Shown here: positions 26,692 through 34,653 of the stretch, piece by piece
Layout: each line of letters starts with the position of its first letter
Numbering within the stretch: the first letter of the stretch is position 1
NCBI GenBank assembly: GCA_002437575.1
Contig: DJQK01000023.1
Location: 1 to 35,113, forward strand
Source: Clostridiales bacterium UBA6388
GTDB lineage: Bacteria > Bacillota > Clostridia > Oscillospirales > Oscillospiraceae
DNA length: 35,113 nucleotides
Direction: 5' to 3'
The notes under the pieces: generated by a model
What the model was told of the DNA's origin: nothing
Database searches by the model: none
Seen by the model: the letters and a program-made list of their open reading frames with translations, nothing else
Position numbers and translations under genes: made by a program

Positions 26692-26755
26692 GCGCAAAAT
26701 TTTGTAGGATTTGGCGAGCAGAATTTTTTTGCGGGTGCTTGAAAAAATTTTGCGC
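26692..26755. repeat. 12-bp inverted repeat across the ssnA promoter
   Basis: GCGCAAAATTTT (26692-26703) and its exact reverse complement AAAATTTTGCGC (26744-26755), 40 bases apart. The second arm fills most of the spacer of the ssnA promoter. It may be a regulator site or a degraded insertion; the intervening GGCGAGCAGAATTTTTTTGC resembles part of the multi-hairpin repeat. No gene is seen between the tRNA terminator and ssnA. Confidence 0.55.
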
Positions 26756-26767
26756 AGAACATATAAT
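26739..26767 (+). promoter_or_regulatory. ssnA promoter
   Basis: -35 TTGAAA (26739-26744), 17-bp spacer, perfect -10 TATAAT (26762-26767). Predicted start near 26774, leaving a leader of about 150 nt before ssnA. Confidence 0.8.
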
Positions 26768-26773
26768 TGAAGT

Positions 26774-26880
26774 ACAATCTAAGATTGGAAGCTGTAAGGA
26801 AGTGTTTCGCACACGGGCTGCAACTATCACTCGGCTTTCCGGCAGAGTGTTTCGGGCGTTTCGCCTGAAGCGCTTTTTTC
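26774..26880 (+). promoter_or_regulatory. Candidate riboswitch/attenuator leader of ssnA
   Basis: The leader ends in a strong terminator: GTGTTTCGGGCG (26847-26858) pairs over 12 positions, allowing three G-U pairs, with CGCCTGAAGCGC (26862-26873); loop TTT; then TTTTTT (26874-26879). A competing hairpin, CACTC (26828-26832) with GAGTG (26845-26849), shares three bases with the terminator's 5' arm, so both cannot form. About 70 nt upstream could be the sensing part, including GTG-TTTCG-CAC at 26803-26813 or so. It does not match the purine riboswitch or other classes I can recall. The ligand is unknown. Confidence 0.6.
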
Positions 26881-26925
26881 TATCCAAAAATCCGGGTGAA
26901 CGCATCAAAACGAGGAGGAACCAGT

Positions 26926-28269
26926 ATGTATTTACTCACAAACGGCCGCTTGATCACCAGAGACCCCAACGGCAAAGGCTACTACGAAAAAGGCGGCGTC
27001 GTCTTTGAAGGCAGCAAGATCGTAGAAGTCGGCGAAGAAGCTTCCCTGCGCGCAAAATATCCGCAGGCCGAGATTATCGACGCCAAGGGCAACGTCATCA
27101 TGCCCGCGTTCATCAACGCCCACACCCACATCTATTCCGCGCTGGCCCGCGGTCTTTCCATCGCCGGCAACAACCCCACCAATTTCTATGAAGTGCTCGA
27201 CGGCACGTGGTGGGCCATCGACCGCAAGCTGACGCTCGAGGGCACGAGAGCTTCTGCCGACGCGCTTTACATCGACTGCATCAAGCAGGGCGTTACGACG
27301 ATCTTCGATCATCACGCATCCTATTGCGAAATTCCGGGCTCTTTGTTCCAGATCGGCGAAAGCGCCAAGAAGTTCGGCATCCGCTCCTGCCTGTGCTACG
27401 AGGTCTCCGACCGTGACGGCGAAGAGAAGAGCATCCAGGCTGTGAAAGAAAACGCAGACTGGATCTCCTACTGTGAAGAAAAGAAGGACCCGATGTTGGC
27501 GGCCATGTTCGGCGGCCACGCGCTGTTTACCATTTCCGACAAGACCTTTGACCGCATGGTCGAGGCCAACAACGGCCGCACGGGCTACCATATCCACGTC
27601 TCCGAGGGCATGAACGACGTGTATGACTCGCTTCAGAACTATGGCCGCCGCCCGGTGCAGCGCCTGCATGACCACGGCATCTTAGGCGAAAAGACCATCC
27701 TCGGCCACTGCATCCACGTGAACCCGGCGGAAATTGAGCTCATTCAGAATACCCATACAATGGTCGTCAACAACCCCGAGTCCAATATGTCGAACGCCGT
27801 CGGCGTGTGCCCGGTGCTTCCGCTGAGTAGAGAAGGCGTCCTTCTGGGTCTCGGCACCGACGCATGGACAAACGATATGATCGAGTCTCTCAAGGCCGCG
27901 CTGTGCGTCCAGCGCCTCAATGCGTGCCTGCCGAACGTCGCGTGGTGCGAGGTGACCGATATGCTCTTTAAGAACAACGCGAAAATTGGAGCCAAGTACT
28001 TCCCCGACGAGCTCGGCGTTCTCAAGGCCGGCGCTGCGGCGGACATGATCGTCATGGACTACAAGCCCTACACCCCGTTCTCGGACGAGAACATCGACGG
28101 CCACATCCTGTTTGGCATGACCGGCAAGCTCTGCCGCACCACGATCGCCAATGGCAAGATCCTCATGAAGGACCGCGAGCTCATCGGTATCGACGAGGAA
28201 GCCGAAAACGCGCATATCCTCGAGGCCGCCAAGAAGCTCTGGGGCGAGCTGAATCATAGAGAATACTAA
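26926..28269 (+). CDS. ssnA: Putative aminohydrolase SsnA
   Basis: Amidohydrolase-superfamily enzyme of 447 residues, close in length to E. coli SsnA. Metal ligands are visible: NAHTH (H66, H68), GGHALFT, HVSEG, HCIHVN and LGTDAWTND. The superfamily removes amino groups or opens rings in purine-like compounds; the exact substrate is not proved. SsnA genes cluster with ygfK, and that set has been tied to anaerobic urate/purine breakdown in gut bacteria. Start at 26926 has GAGGAGGA upstream; the frame opens ten codons earlier without a site. It is followed, after a REP-like element, by ygfK. Confidence 0.9.
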   Translation: MYLLTNGRLITRDPNGKGYYEKGGVVFEGSKIVEVGEEASLRAKYPQAEIIDAKGNVIMPAFINAHTHIYSALARGLSIAGNNPTNFYEVLDGTWWAIDRKLTLEGTRASADALYIDCIKQGVTTIFDHHASYCEIPGSLFQIGESAKKFGIRSCLCYEVSDRDGEEKSIQAVKENADWISYCEEKKDPMLAAMFGGHALFTISDKTFDRMVEANNGRTGYHIHVSEGMNDVYDSLQNYGRRPVQRLHDHGILGEKTILGHCIHVNPAEIELIQNTHTMVVNNPESNMSNAVGVCPVLPLSREGVLLGLGTDAWTNDMIESLKAALCVQRLNACLPNVAWCEVTDMLFKNNAKIGAKYFPDELGVLKAGAAADMIVMDYKPYTPFSDENIDGHILFGMTGKLCRTTIANGKILMKDRELIGIDEEAENAHILEAAKKLWGELNHREY

Positions 28270-28276
28270 TACCATT

Positions 28277-28384
28277 TGTAGGGGCGGGCGACTCTGCCCG
28301 CCCGGCAAAATGCAAATCCGAAACGCGAAACTCTGCGGCGAATTCGTACTTCCCAATGGGCGGACAGGGTCGTCCGCCCCTACA
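28277..28384. repeat. REP/MITE-like element, copy 2
   Basis: A 108-bp element with the same ends as 20209-20313. The left hairpin is GGGCGGGC-GACTCT-GCCCGCCC: versus copy 1 both arms changed together, so pairing is kept. The right hairpin GGGCGGAC-AGGGTC-GTCCGCCC is identical. The core, read on the minus strand, has TACGAATTCGCCGCAGAG then TTTCGCGTTTCG, about 26 of 30 positions like copy 1, so this copy lies in the opposite orientation. It fills the ssnA-ygfK gap. Confidence 0.85.
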
Positions 28385-28425
28385 AAAGCCACAGGAATTC
28401 CATTCTATCCGAAGGAGGCAATCTC

Positions 28426-31374
28426 ATGTCTGAAAAAATGTATCCGATCCCATTCAAGTCGTTAATGAACTGGGTCGTCACCGAATACGCACGCGAGGGC
28501 GAGATCTTCGGCGTGCACACCCCCTACTACGCAAGCGGCAAGACGCTTCCCATCTTCGGTGAGCGCATCGAAACGCCGTTTGGCCCCGCGGCCGGCCCCA
28601 ACAGCCAGCTGGCGCAGAACATCATCGCCGCTTATATGGCGGGCGCACGCTTCTTCGAGGTCAAGACCGTGCAGAAGATGGACGGTGCGGAGCTTGCCGC
28701 GTGTGTGCCGCGTCCGTGCATCCTCGCCGCCGACGAGGGCTACAATCAGGAATGGTCGACCGAGCTCGAAATTCCGCAGGCACGCGACGAGTACATCAAG
28801 GCCTGGTGTGCGCTCAAGGTCCTCTCGAAGGTCTACGGCCTCGGCGATCCCGACGGCTTCGTGTTCAATATGTCCGTCGGCTATGATTTAGAGGGCATCA
28901 AGGGCGAAAAGGTCAATACTTACATTGATAATATGATGGACGCGTCTGAGACGAAGCAGTTCCAGGAGTGCCTCGCCGTTCTCACCGGGCTCTTCCCGGC
29001 GGAAGCCGACTTCATCGCCGCCATCTCCCCCAGAGTTTCCCGCAGCGTCACGGTTTCCACACTCCACGGGTGTCCTCCGCAGGAAATTGAGCGCATCGCC
29101 TCGTACCTTCTGACCGAGAAGCACCTTCACACCTTCGTCAAGTGCAATCCGACCATCCTCGGCTACAAGACCGCCCGCGCGATCTTGGATTCGATGGGCT
29201 ACGACTACATCGTCTTCGACGAGCACCACTTCAACGAAGACCTCCAGTGGGCAGACGCTGTGCCGATGTTCGAGCGCTTGCAGGCGCTGGCCGATTCGAA
29301 GGGGCTGGAGTTTGGTCTCAAGCTCTCGAACACCTTCCCGGTCGACACGACGAGAAACGAGCTGCCCGGCACCGAAATGTATATGTCCGGCCGGAGCCTG
29401 TTCCCGCTGACGATCGAAATGTGCAATCGGATCAGCCGTCAGTTTCATGGCAAAATGCGCATTTCCTTTGCCGGCGGCGCAGAGTTCTTCAACTGTGACA
29501 AGTTATTTAGCGCCGGTATCTGGCCCATCACCGTGGCTACCACCATTCTCAAGCCCGGCGGATACAACCGGCTGCACCAGATGGTCGAAAAGGTCGAAGC
29601 GCTTCCCTACCATGCCTTTAACGGCACGGACTCTTCCGCCATCAGCGATCTGTCCACGGCCAGCCACACCGACTTCCATCACCTCAAGCCCATCAAGCCC
29701 GTCGCTTCGAGAAAGTCCGAGGAAAAATCTCCGTGGATCGACTGCTTCGTGGCGCCCTGCAAGGGCGGCTGCCCCATCCATCAGGACATCCCCGAATACA
29801 TTGAGCTCTGCCGCAAGGGACTTTTCGGCCCGGCTTTGAAGCTCATCACCGAAAAGAACGCGCTGCCGTTCATCACCGGCACCATCTGCGCCCACCGCTG
29901 CCAGAACAAGTGCACGCGCAATTTCTACGACGAGTCCGTCCAGATCCGTGACACCAAGCTCCTTGCCGCCAAGAAGGGCTACGGCGCTCTGATGGCCGAT
30001 ATCAAGGTCCCCGAGAAGATCAATGGCAAGAAAGCCGCCATCATCGGCGGCGGCCCGACGGGTATCGCTGCGGCGTACTTCTTAGGCCGTGCCGGTATCG
30101 AGACCACCATTTTTGAGCGCGAAGAAAAGCTCGGCGGCGTGCCGCGCTACGTCATCCCCGCGTTCCGGATCTGCGACGAAGCCATCGACAAGGACATCGC
30201 GCTCATGGAGCGTTACGGCGTCGAAGTAAAATGCGGCGCACCTGCTCCGTCGGTCGAAGAACTCAAAAAGCTTGGCTACACCCACATCCTCATCGCCACC
30301 GGCGCATGGCAGGCGGGCAAGCTGGATATCCCCGGCAACGTCAAGGGCGTCATCGGCTGGATGAAGGAAATGAAGACGCAGGTCAAGCCGTGCCTCACGG
30401 GCCACGTGGTCGTCGTCGGCGCGGGCAACACCGCAATGGACGCCGCGAGAGTCGCAAAGCGCATGGGCGCCGAGTCCTCCACCATCGTCTACCGCCGCAC
30501 CAAAAAGGAAATGCCCGCCGACGAGCACGAGCTGAAGCTCGCCATCGATGAAGGCGTCGCAATGGTCGAGCTGGCCGCGCCTGTCACGCAGGAAAACGGC
30601 AAGCTCCGCCTCGAGAAGATGAAGCTCGGCGAGCCCGACGCTTCCGGCAGACGCGCCCCGGTCGCGACCGGCGAATTCTTCGAAATTCCGTGCGACCTCG
30701 TCATCTCCGCCGTCGGCGAAAAGGTCGACGCAAAACTTATGGCGGACAACGGCATCGAAATGGAGCGCAAGGGCCCCGCGTTTAAGACCAACCTGGATAA
30801 CGTCTGGTGCGCAGGCGATGCACACCGCGGTCCGGCTACCGTCGTAGAAGGCATCGCAGACGCGGCTGCGTTTGCAGAGGCTGTCATCGGCGCGGCGCAC
30901 ACCTACGATATCCCCGAGACCGCATATCCGTCGAAGGCACAGGCCATCGCCAAGAAGGGTATTTTGAAGATGGCGAAGGACGCCTGCTGTGAAGGCTCTC
31001 GCTGCCTCGACTGCAACACCGTCTGCGAAAACTGCGCCGATTCCTGCCCGAACCGCGCGAATGTCGTCATCAAGCTCTCCGACGGCCGTCACCAGATCCT
31101 GCACATCGACAAAATGTGCAACGAGTGCGGCAACTGCACGCAGTTCTGCCCGTACGCTTCCGAGCCCTGCCACGACAAGTTCACGCTGTTCCAGACGAAG
31201 GAAGATATGGAAGACAGCAAGAACGCCGGCGTTCTCTTCCTCGGCGGCGACAAGGTGCTCGTTAGACTGGCGGACGTGAAGGAATACGACCTGTCGCAGC
31301 CGAACGAGCTTCCGCAGCAGATCGAGAATCTGATCCTCACCATCCGCGCCAAGTACAGCTACCTCTACAACTAA
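28426..31374 (+). CDS. ygfK: YgfK-family oxidoreductase (putative selenate reductase subunit)
   Basis: A 982-residue multidomain flavo-iron-sulfur protein. Order: dihydropyrimidine/dihydroorotate dehydrogenase-like barrel (about 1-435), a GltD-like N-terminal cluster domain (CFVAPCKGGCPIHQDIPEY from about 440, with CAHRCQNKC later), FAD fold IIGGGPTGIAAAYFLGRAG (about 537), NAD(P)H fold VVVVGAGNTAMDAARVAK (about 659), and two ferredoxin-like clusters: CLDCNTVCENCADSC (about 860) and CNECGNCTQFCPY (about 897). It would pass electrons between NAD(P)H and a partner enzyme. The partner, such as an XdhD-like molybdenum hydroxylase, is not in this window. AAGGAGG lies seven bases before the ATG. 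No in-frame UGA is present. Confidence 0.93.
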   Translation: MSEKMYPIPFKSLMNWVVTEYAREGEIFGVHTPYYASGKTLPIFGERIETPFGPAAGPNSQLAQNIIAAYMAGARFFEVKTVQKMDGAELAACVPRPCILAADEGYNQEWSTELEIPQARDEYIKAWCALKVLSKVYGLGDPDGFVFNMSVGYDLEGIKGEKVNTYIDNMMDASETKQFQECLAVLTGLFPAEADFIAAISPRVSRSVTVSTLHGCPPQEIERIASYLLTEKHLHTFVKCNPTILGYKTARAILDSMGYDYIVFDEHHFNEDLQWADAVPMFERLQALADSKGLEFGLKLSNTFPVDTTRNELPGTEMYMSGRSLFPLTIEMCNRISRQFHGKMRISFAGGAEFFNCDKLFSAGIWPITVATTILKPGGYNRLHQMVEKVEALPYHAFNGTDSSAISDLSTASHTDFHHLKPIKPVASRKSEEKSPWIDCFVAPCKGGCPIHQDIPEYIELCRKGLFGPALKLITEKNALPFITGTICAHRCQNKCTRNFYDESVQIRDTKLLAAKKGYGALMADIKVPEKINGKKAAIIGGGPTGIAAAYFLGRAGIETTIFEREEKLGGVPRYVIPAFRICDEAIDKDIALMERYGVEVKCGAPAPSVEELKKLGYTHILIATGAWQAGKLDIPGNVKGVIGWMKEMKTQVKPCLTGHVVVVGAGNTAMDAARVAKRMGAESSTIVYRRTKKEMPADEHELKLAIDEGVAMVELAAPVTQENGKLRLEKMKLGEPDASGRRAPVATGEFFEIPCDLVISAVGEKVDAKLMADNGIEMERKGPAFKTNLDNVWCAGDAHRGPATVVEGIADAAAFAEAVIGAAHTYDIPETAYPSKAQAIAKKGILKMAKDACCEGSRCLDCNTVCENCADSCPNRANVVIKLSDGRHQILHIDKMCNECGNCTQFCPYASEPCHDKFTLFQTKEDMEDSKNAGVLFLGGDKVLVRLADVKEYDLSQPNELPQQIENLILTIRAKYSYLYN

Positions 31375-31405
31375 CATACTGATCCCACCCCCCCTTTCCG
31401 CAGCG

Positions 31406-31445
31406 CCTGCGGCAGGACAAACCGTCCTGCCGCAGGTCATTTTTA
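31406..31445 (+). terminator. ssnA-ygfK terminator
   Basis: A 13-bp perfect stem CCTGCGGCAGGAC (31406-31418) with GTCCTGCCGCAGG (31424-31436), 5-base loop, then TCATTTTT. Confidence 0.88.
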
Positions 31446-31495
31446 CGCGTTTTTCACGAGCTTTCTGTACCTTTCCCAGAAAAATGACTTTTGAC

Positions 31496-31524
31496 TTGCA
31501 AAAAGCAAAGCAATGCGCTAAAAT
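31496..31524 (+). promoter_or_regulatory. Promoter of the NSS transporter gene
   Basis: -35 TTGCAA (31496-31501), 17-bp spacer, -10 TAAAAT (31519-31524). A TTGACT just upstream (31491-31496) has too long a spacer. Confidence 0.6.
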
Positions 31525-31570
31525 GAGAAAGCGCAACTGCGCAGAATTTGTGAAAGACAGGTAATAATTT

Positions 31571-32926
31571 ATGCAGCGAGAATCATTCCGCTCCCGTCTG
31601 GGATTCCTGCTCGTCAGCGCAGGCTGCGCCATCGGCATCGGCAATGTCTGGCGCTTTCCGTATATCGCCGGTCTGTATGGCGGCGGTCTGTTCGTTCTGA
31701 TCTATCTGATCTGCCTGCTCGTCATGGGCGTTCCGGTCCTGACGATGGAGCTGGCCGTCGGCCGCGCCAGTAAAAAGAGCGCAGTGCTTGCCTACAAGGC
31801 GCTCGAGCCGAAGGGCTCGAAGTGGCACATCCACGGCTGGTTCTGTCTGCTTGGCTGCGTGATGCTGATGATGTACTACACCACCGTCACCGGCTGGATG
31901 GTCAGCTATTTTGGAAAATTCCTCACCGGCACGTTCTACTCCGGCATGGACGCCGAGTCCGCGCGCGGCGTGTTTGGCACGATGCTCTCCGAGCCCGGCA
32001 AGATGGCGTTCTGGACAGAGATCGTCGTCATCGCGGGCTTTGCGGTTTGCAGCTTTGGTCTTCAGAACGGCCTCGAGCGCGTTTCGAAGGGCATGATGAT
32101 CGCGCTTTTGGCGCTGATTCTGGTACTGGCTGTGCACAGTGCGACGCTTCCGAACGCTTCGGAAGGCTTGCGATTCTATCTGCTGCCGACGACAGAGCCC
32201 ATCCATGAGCACGGTCTCGGCACGATCATCACCGCGGCCATGAACCAGGCGTTCTTTACGCTGAGCCTCGGCATCGCGGCGATGGAGATCTTCGGCAGCT
32301 ACACGTCCAAAACGCACACCCTCCCCGGCGAAGCCGTCCGCATCTGTGCGCTCGACACGTTTGTCGCGCTGATGGCCGGTTTGATCATCTTCCCGGCGTG
32401 CTCCGCGTTCGGCATCGAGACCAATCAGGGTCCGTCTCTCATCTTCCAGACGCTTCCGAACGTCTTTGTCAACATGGCGGGCGGCAGGATCTGGGGCGCG
32501 CTGTTTTTCCTGTTCATGATCTTTGCGAGCTTCTCGACGGTCATCGCGGTTCTCGAGAACATTCTTGCCATCTGCATGGACACGTTCGGCTGGAGCCGGA
32601 AAAAGGCCTCCGTCATCGGCTGCATTGCGCTGCTCATTTTGAGCCTGCCGTGCGTCTTCGGCTACAATATCTGGTCGGATGTGCACATCATCGGCGCGCG
32701 CGATGTACTCGACAGCGAGGACTTCATCGTCTCGAACCTGCTGCTTCCGATCGGTTCGCTGGTGTATCTGCTGTTCTGCGTCTCGAAATGGGGCTGGGGC
32801 TTTGACAAGTACCTCGCCGAGGCCAACGAAGGCCAGGGCCTCAAGTTCTCCCCGAAGCTCAAAATTTACTTCCAGTGGATCCTGCCCATCCTCATTCTCA
32901 TCATCCTCATTCAGGGCTTGATCTAA
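31571..32926 (+). CDS. Neurotransmitter:sodium symporter (NSS/SNF) family transporter
   Basis: Sodium-coupled amino-acid transporter of 451 residues with about 11-12 helices. The family signature around the unwound helix 1, CAIGIGNVWRFPYIAGLYGGG (about 19-39), is intact and provides the sodium and substrate site. Relatives such as MhsT and TnaT carry aromatic and branched amino acids; the substrate here is not known. The ribosome binding site is weak (ACAGGT). It is a single gene between two terminators and beside a MalY/PatB-type enzyme. Confidence 0.93.
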   Translation: MQRESFRSRLGFLLVSAGCAIGIGNVWRFPYIAGLYGGGLFVLIYLICLLVMGVPVLTMELAVGRASKKSAVLAYKALEPKGSKWHIHGWFCLLGCVMLMMYYTTVTGWMVSYFGKFLTGTFYSGMDAESARGVFGTMLSEPGKMAFWTEIVVIAGFAVCSFGLQNGLERVSKGMMIALLALILVLAVHSATLPNASEGLRFYLLPTTEPIHEHGLGTIITAAMNQAFFTLSLGIAAMEIFGSYTSKTHTLPGEAVRICALDTFVALMAGLIIFPACSAFGIETNQGPSLIFQTLPNVFVNMAGGRIWGALFFLFMIFASFSTVIAVLENILAICMDTFGWSRKKASVIGCIALLILSLPCVFGYNIWSDVHIIGARDVLDSEDFIVSNLLLPIGSLVYLLFCVSKWGWGFDKYLAEANEGQGLKFSPKLKIYFQWILPILILIILIQGLI

Positions 32927-32938
32927 CAAGCACCGACC

Positions 32939-32966
32939 AAACGCCCGCCGAAACCGGCGGGCGTTT
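32939..32966 (+). terminator. Terminator-like hairpin after the NSS gene
   Basis: A 12-bp perfect stem AAACGCCCGCCG (32939-32950) with CGGCGGGCGTTT (32955-32966), AAAC loop. The run of T is short (three), so efficiency is uncertain; the next hairpin at 32971-33000 may help. Confidence 0.6.
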
Positions 32967-33172
32967 GAGACTGTCAAAAAAGCTGACGCTTTCTTGACAG
33001 AAGGAGCTGCGCCTCGACTGCGCGCAGAATTTTGCCCCATTGGGGCAAAATTCCACACTTGCGAGGCGAGAAGTATTTTTCCGGTCGGCAAAGCCGCCGG
33101 ATAAAATGGATTTCCATTTTTTTCGCCCTGCGGGGCGAAACTCTACGAGGTTTTTCAGACTGAAACCTATTT
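32967..33172. repeat. Multi-hairpin repeat element, copy B
   Basis: Second copy of the element at 18062-18236. Hairpins in order: CTGTCAAAAAAGC/GCTTTCTTGACAG (32971-33000), CTGCGC/GCGCAG (33007-33027), perfect 11-bp AATTTTGCCCC/GGGGCAAAATT with 3-base loop (33028-33052), CCGG-T-CGGC/GCCG-CCGG (33081-33100), AAAATGGA/TCCATTTT (33103-33120), TTCGCCC/GGGCGAA (33122-33139), then tail CTCTACGAGGTTTTTCAG. Conserved joining block TTGCGAGGCGAGAAGTATTTTT. It occupies most of the gap before the MalY/PatB gene; no ORF is supported in it. Confidence 0.75.
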
Positions 33173-33190
33173 TGAAAAGCGAGGCACACT

Positions 33191-34402
33191 ATGCACTACG
33201 ATTTTACGACCATTTATGACCGGCACGGAAAAGACGCCTTAGCGGTCGACGGCGTCGGCACGAACCCCGGCTTCTCCCCCGAAGCGCCGAAAAAGGGCGT
33301 CACATTTCTTCCCATGTGGGTGGCCGACATGAATTTTGCGACCGTCCCCACCATCCCGCAGGCGATCGCAAAGAGAATTGAGCATCCCCTGTTCGGCTAC
33401 TTTACGCCCACGGACGCATACTATCAGGCCATCATCGACTGGCAGCGGACGCAAAACGGCGTGGAAGGCCTGCTTCCCAAGCACATCGGCTATGAAAACG
33501 GCGTGCTGGGCGGCGTGGTTTCGGCGCTGAACATTCTCTGCTCGCGCGGAGACAACGTGCTCGTCCTCGCGCCGACGTATGTGGGCTTTACGTCGAGCTT
33601 GGAGAATAACGGCTACCGGATCATCCACAGCCAGATGAAAAAGGACGAAAACGGCGTCTGGCGCATGGACTACGCGGACATGGAAGAAAAGCTCGTGCAG
33701 TATAAGATCCACGCGACCATCGTCTGCTCGCCGCACAATCCCTGCGGCAGAGTCTGGGAGCGCTGGGAACTGGAGCAGGCAATGGCGCTTTTCAAAAAGC
33801 ACGACGTCTACGTTGTCAGCGACGAGATCTGGTCAGACCTCACCATGCCGGGCTACCACCACATTCCGACGCAGTCTGTAAGCAGCGACGCCAAAATGCG
33901 CACCATCGCCCTCTACGCGCCGTCGAAGACCTTCAATCTCGCAGGCCTCATCGGAAGCTACCACATCATTTATAACGACCGCCTGCGCGACCGGATGCGT
34001 AAGGAATCCTCCCTTTCGCACTACGACTCGATGAACGTTCTTTCCATGCACGCCCTCATCGGCGCATATTCGACCGAAGGCCGCGAGTGGCTCACCGAGC
34101 TGCGCGAGGTTTTGGCCGGAAATATCGACGATGTCTGTGGTTTCATGAAAACGGAGCTTTCCGGCGTCACCGCCTTCCGGGCGCAGGGCACGTATATGCT
34201 CTTCGTCGACTGCACGGACTACTGCGATGCGCACAACGTCTCGATCGCGGAAATTCTGGGGCGCGGCTGGGATGCGGGGATCGGCTGGCAGGATGGCCGT
34301 CCGTTCCACGGCGAGCACCATATCCGCCTCAATCTCGCGCTTCCCAACGCGCTCGTCAAGGAAGCCTGCGCGCGCATGAAGCAGTACGTTTTCTGCGATT
34401 AA
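33191..34402 (+). CDS. MalY/PatB-type PLP aminotransferase/cystathionine beta-lyase
   Basis: Fold-type I pyridoxal-phosphate enzyme, 403 residues. The PLP lysine is K246 in YAPSKTFNLAGL. Other marks: LPMWVADMNFAT near the start, SPHNPCGRVW, VVSDEIWSDL and C-terminal HIRLNLALP. This pattern fits the MalY/PatB branch, whose members split C-S bonds (cystathionine, cysteine) and release thiols or sulfide. True aminotransferase activity cannot be excluded. GAGG six bases before the ATG. It starts about 20 bases after repeat copy B. Confidence 0.92.
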   Translation: MHYDFTTIYDRHGKDALAVDGVGTNPGFSPEAPKKGVTFLPMWVADMNFATVPTIPQAIAKRIEHPLFGYFTPTDAYYQAIIDWQRTQNGVEGLLPKHIGYENGVLGGVVSALNILCSRGDNVLVLAPTYVGFTSSLENNGYRIIHSQMKKDENGVWRMDYADMEEKLVQYKIHATIVCSPHNPCGRVWERWELEQAMALFKKHDVYVVSDEIWSDLTMPGYHHIPTQSVSSDAKMRTIALYAPSKTFNLAGLIGSYHIIYNDRLRDRMRKESSLSHYDSMNVLSMHALIGAYSTEGREWLTELREVLAGNIDDVCGFMKTELSGVTAFRAQGTYMLFVDCTDYCDAHNVSIAEILGRGWDAGIGWQDGRPFHGEHHIRLNLALPNALVKEACARMKQYVFCD

Positions 34403-34481
34403 ATTCAGGGCAGCACCCCAGCATACTTCTTCCCTCCCGCGCATACAATAAAAGGTAATGCTATTATGTGGGAGGATAGAA

Positions 34482-34571
34482 ATGCGAAAAGAAGCTTTTG
34501 CACCGAAGCCGCAAGGCGATGTGGACGATCTGATCTTCGCGGACTGCGACTGGCGCGTCAGTGAGCGCTGA
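34482..34571 (+). CDS. Small ORF of 29 residues, unknown
   Basis: ATG preceded by GGGAGG at six-base spacing, then MRKEAFAPKPQGDVDDLIFA and a tail with CDWRVSER, closed by TGA. A hairpin terminator follows 11 bases later, and a TGCTATTAT extended -10 lies just before the ribosome binding site, though too near for a normal leader. No family recognised. A good ribosome site plus an own terminator make translation plausible; chance cannot be ruled out at this length. Confidence 0.5.
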   Translation: MRKEAFAPKPQGDVDDLIFADCDWRVSER

Positions 34572-34582
34572 ATGGGAAAACA

Positions 34583-34618
34583 GGGGGAAAGATGCTTGGT
34601 TTGCGTCTTTCCCTCTTT
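34583..34618 (+). terminator. Terminator after the small ORF
   Basis: A 13-position stem (34583-34595 with 34603-34615, G-U pairs allowed), 7-base loop, then TTT. It runs into the prfB -35 box. Confidence 0.7.
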
Positions 34619-34644
34619 ACATTGCCCCATTTTTCGGGTATAAT
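34616..34644 (+). promoter_or_regulatory. prfB promoter
   Basis: -35 TTTACA (34616-34621), 17-bp spacer, perfect -10 TATAAT (34639-34644). Predicted start near 34651, only a few bases before an ATG at 34654. Confidence 0.8.
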
Positions 34645-34653
34645 ATGGCCGTT

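Noticed and set aside
26774..26846. Known purine riboswitch before ssnA
   Set aside because: The conserved loop and junction sequences of the purine aptamer are absent, so only an unassigned leader is claimed.
30082..31644. A 520-codon open frame on the minus strand opposite ygfK
   Set aside because: It is the complement of a clearly conserved multidomain gene; its product is low in recognisable motifs and has no ribosome binding site. High GC keeps stop codons rare on the reverse strand.
31583..33091. A 502-codon open frame on the minus strand opposite the NSS transporter
   Set aside because: Mirror of the transporter gene and repeat copy B, rich in charged residues typical of shadow frames, with no start signal.
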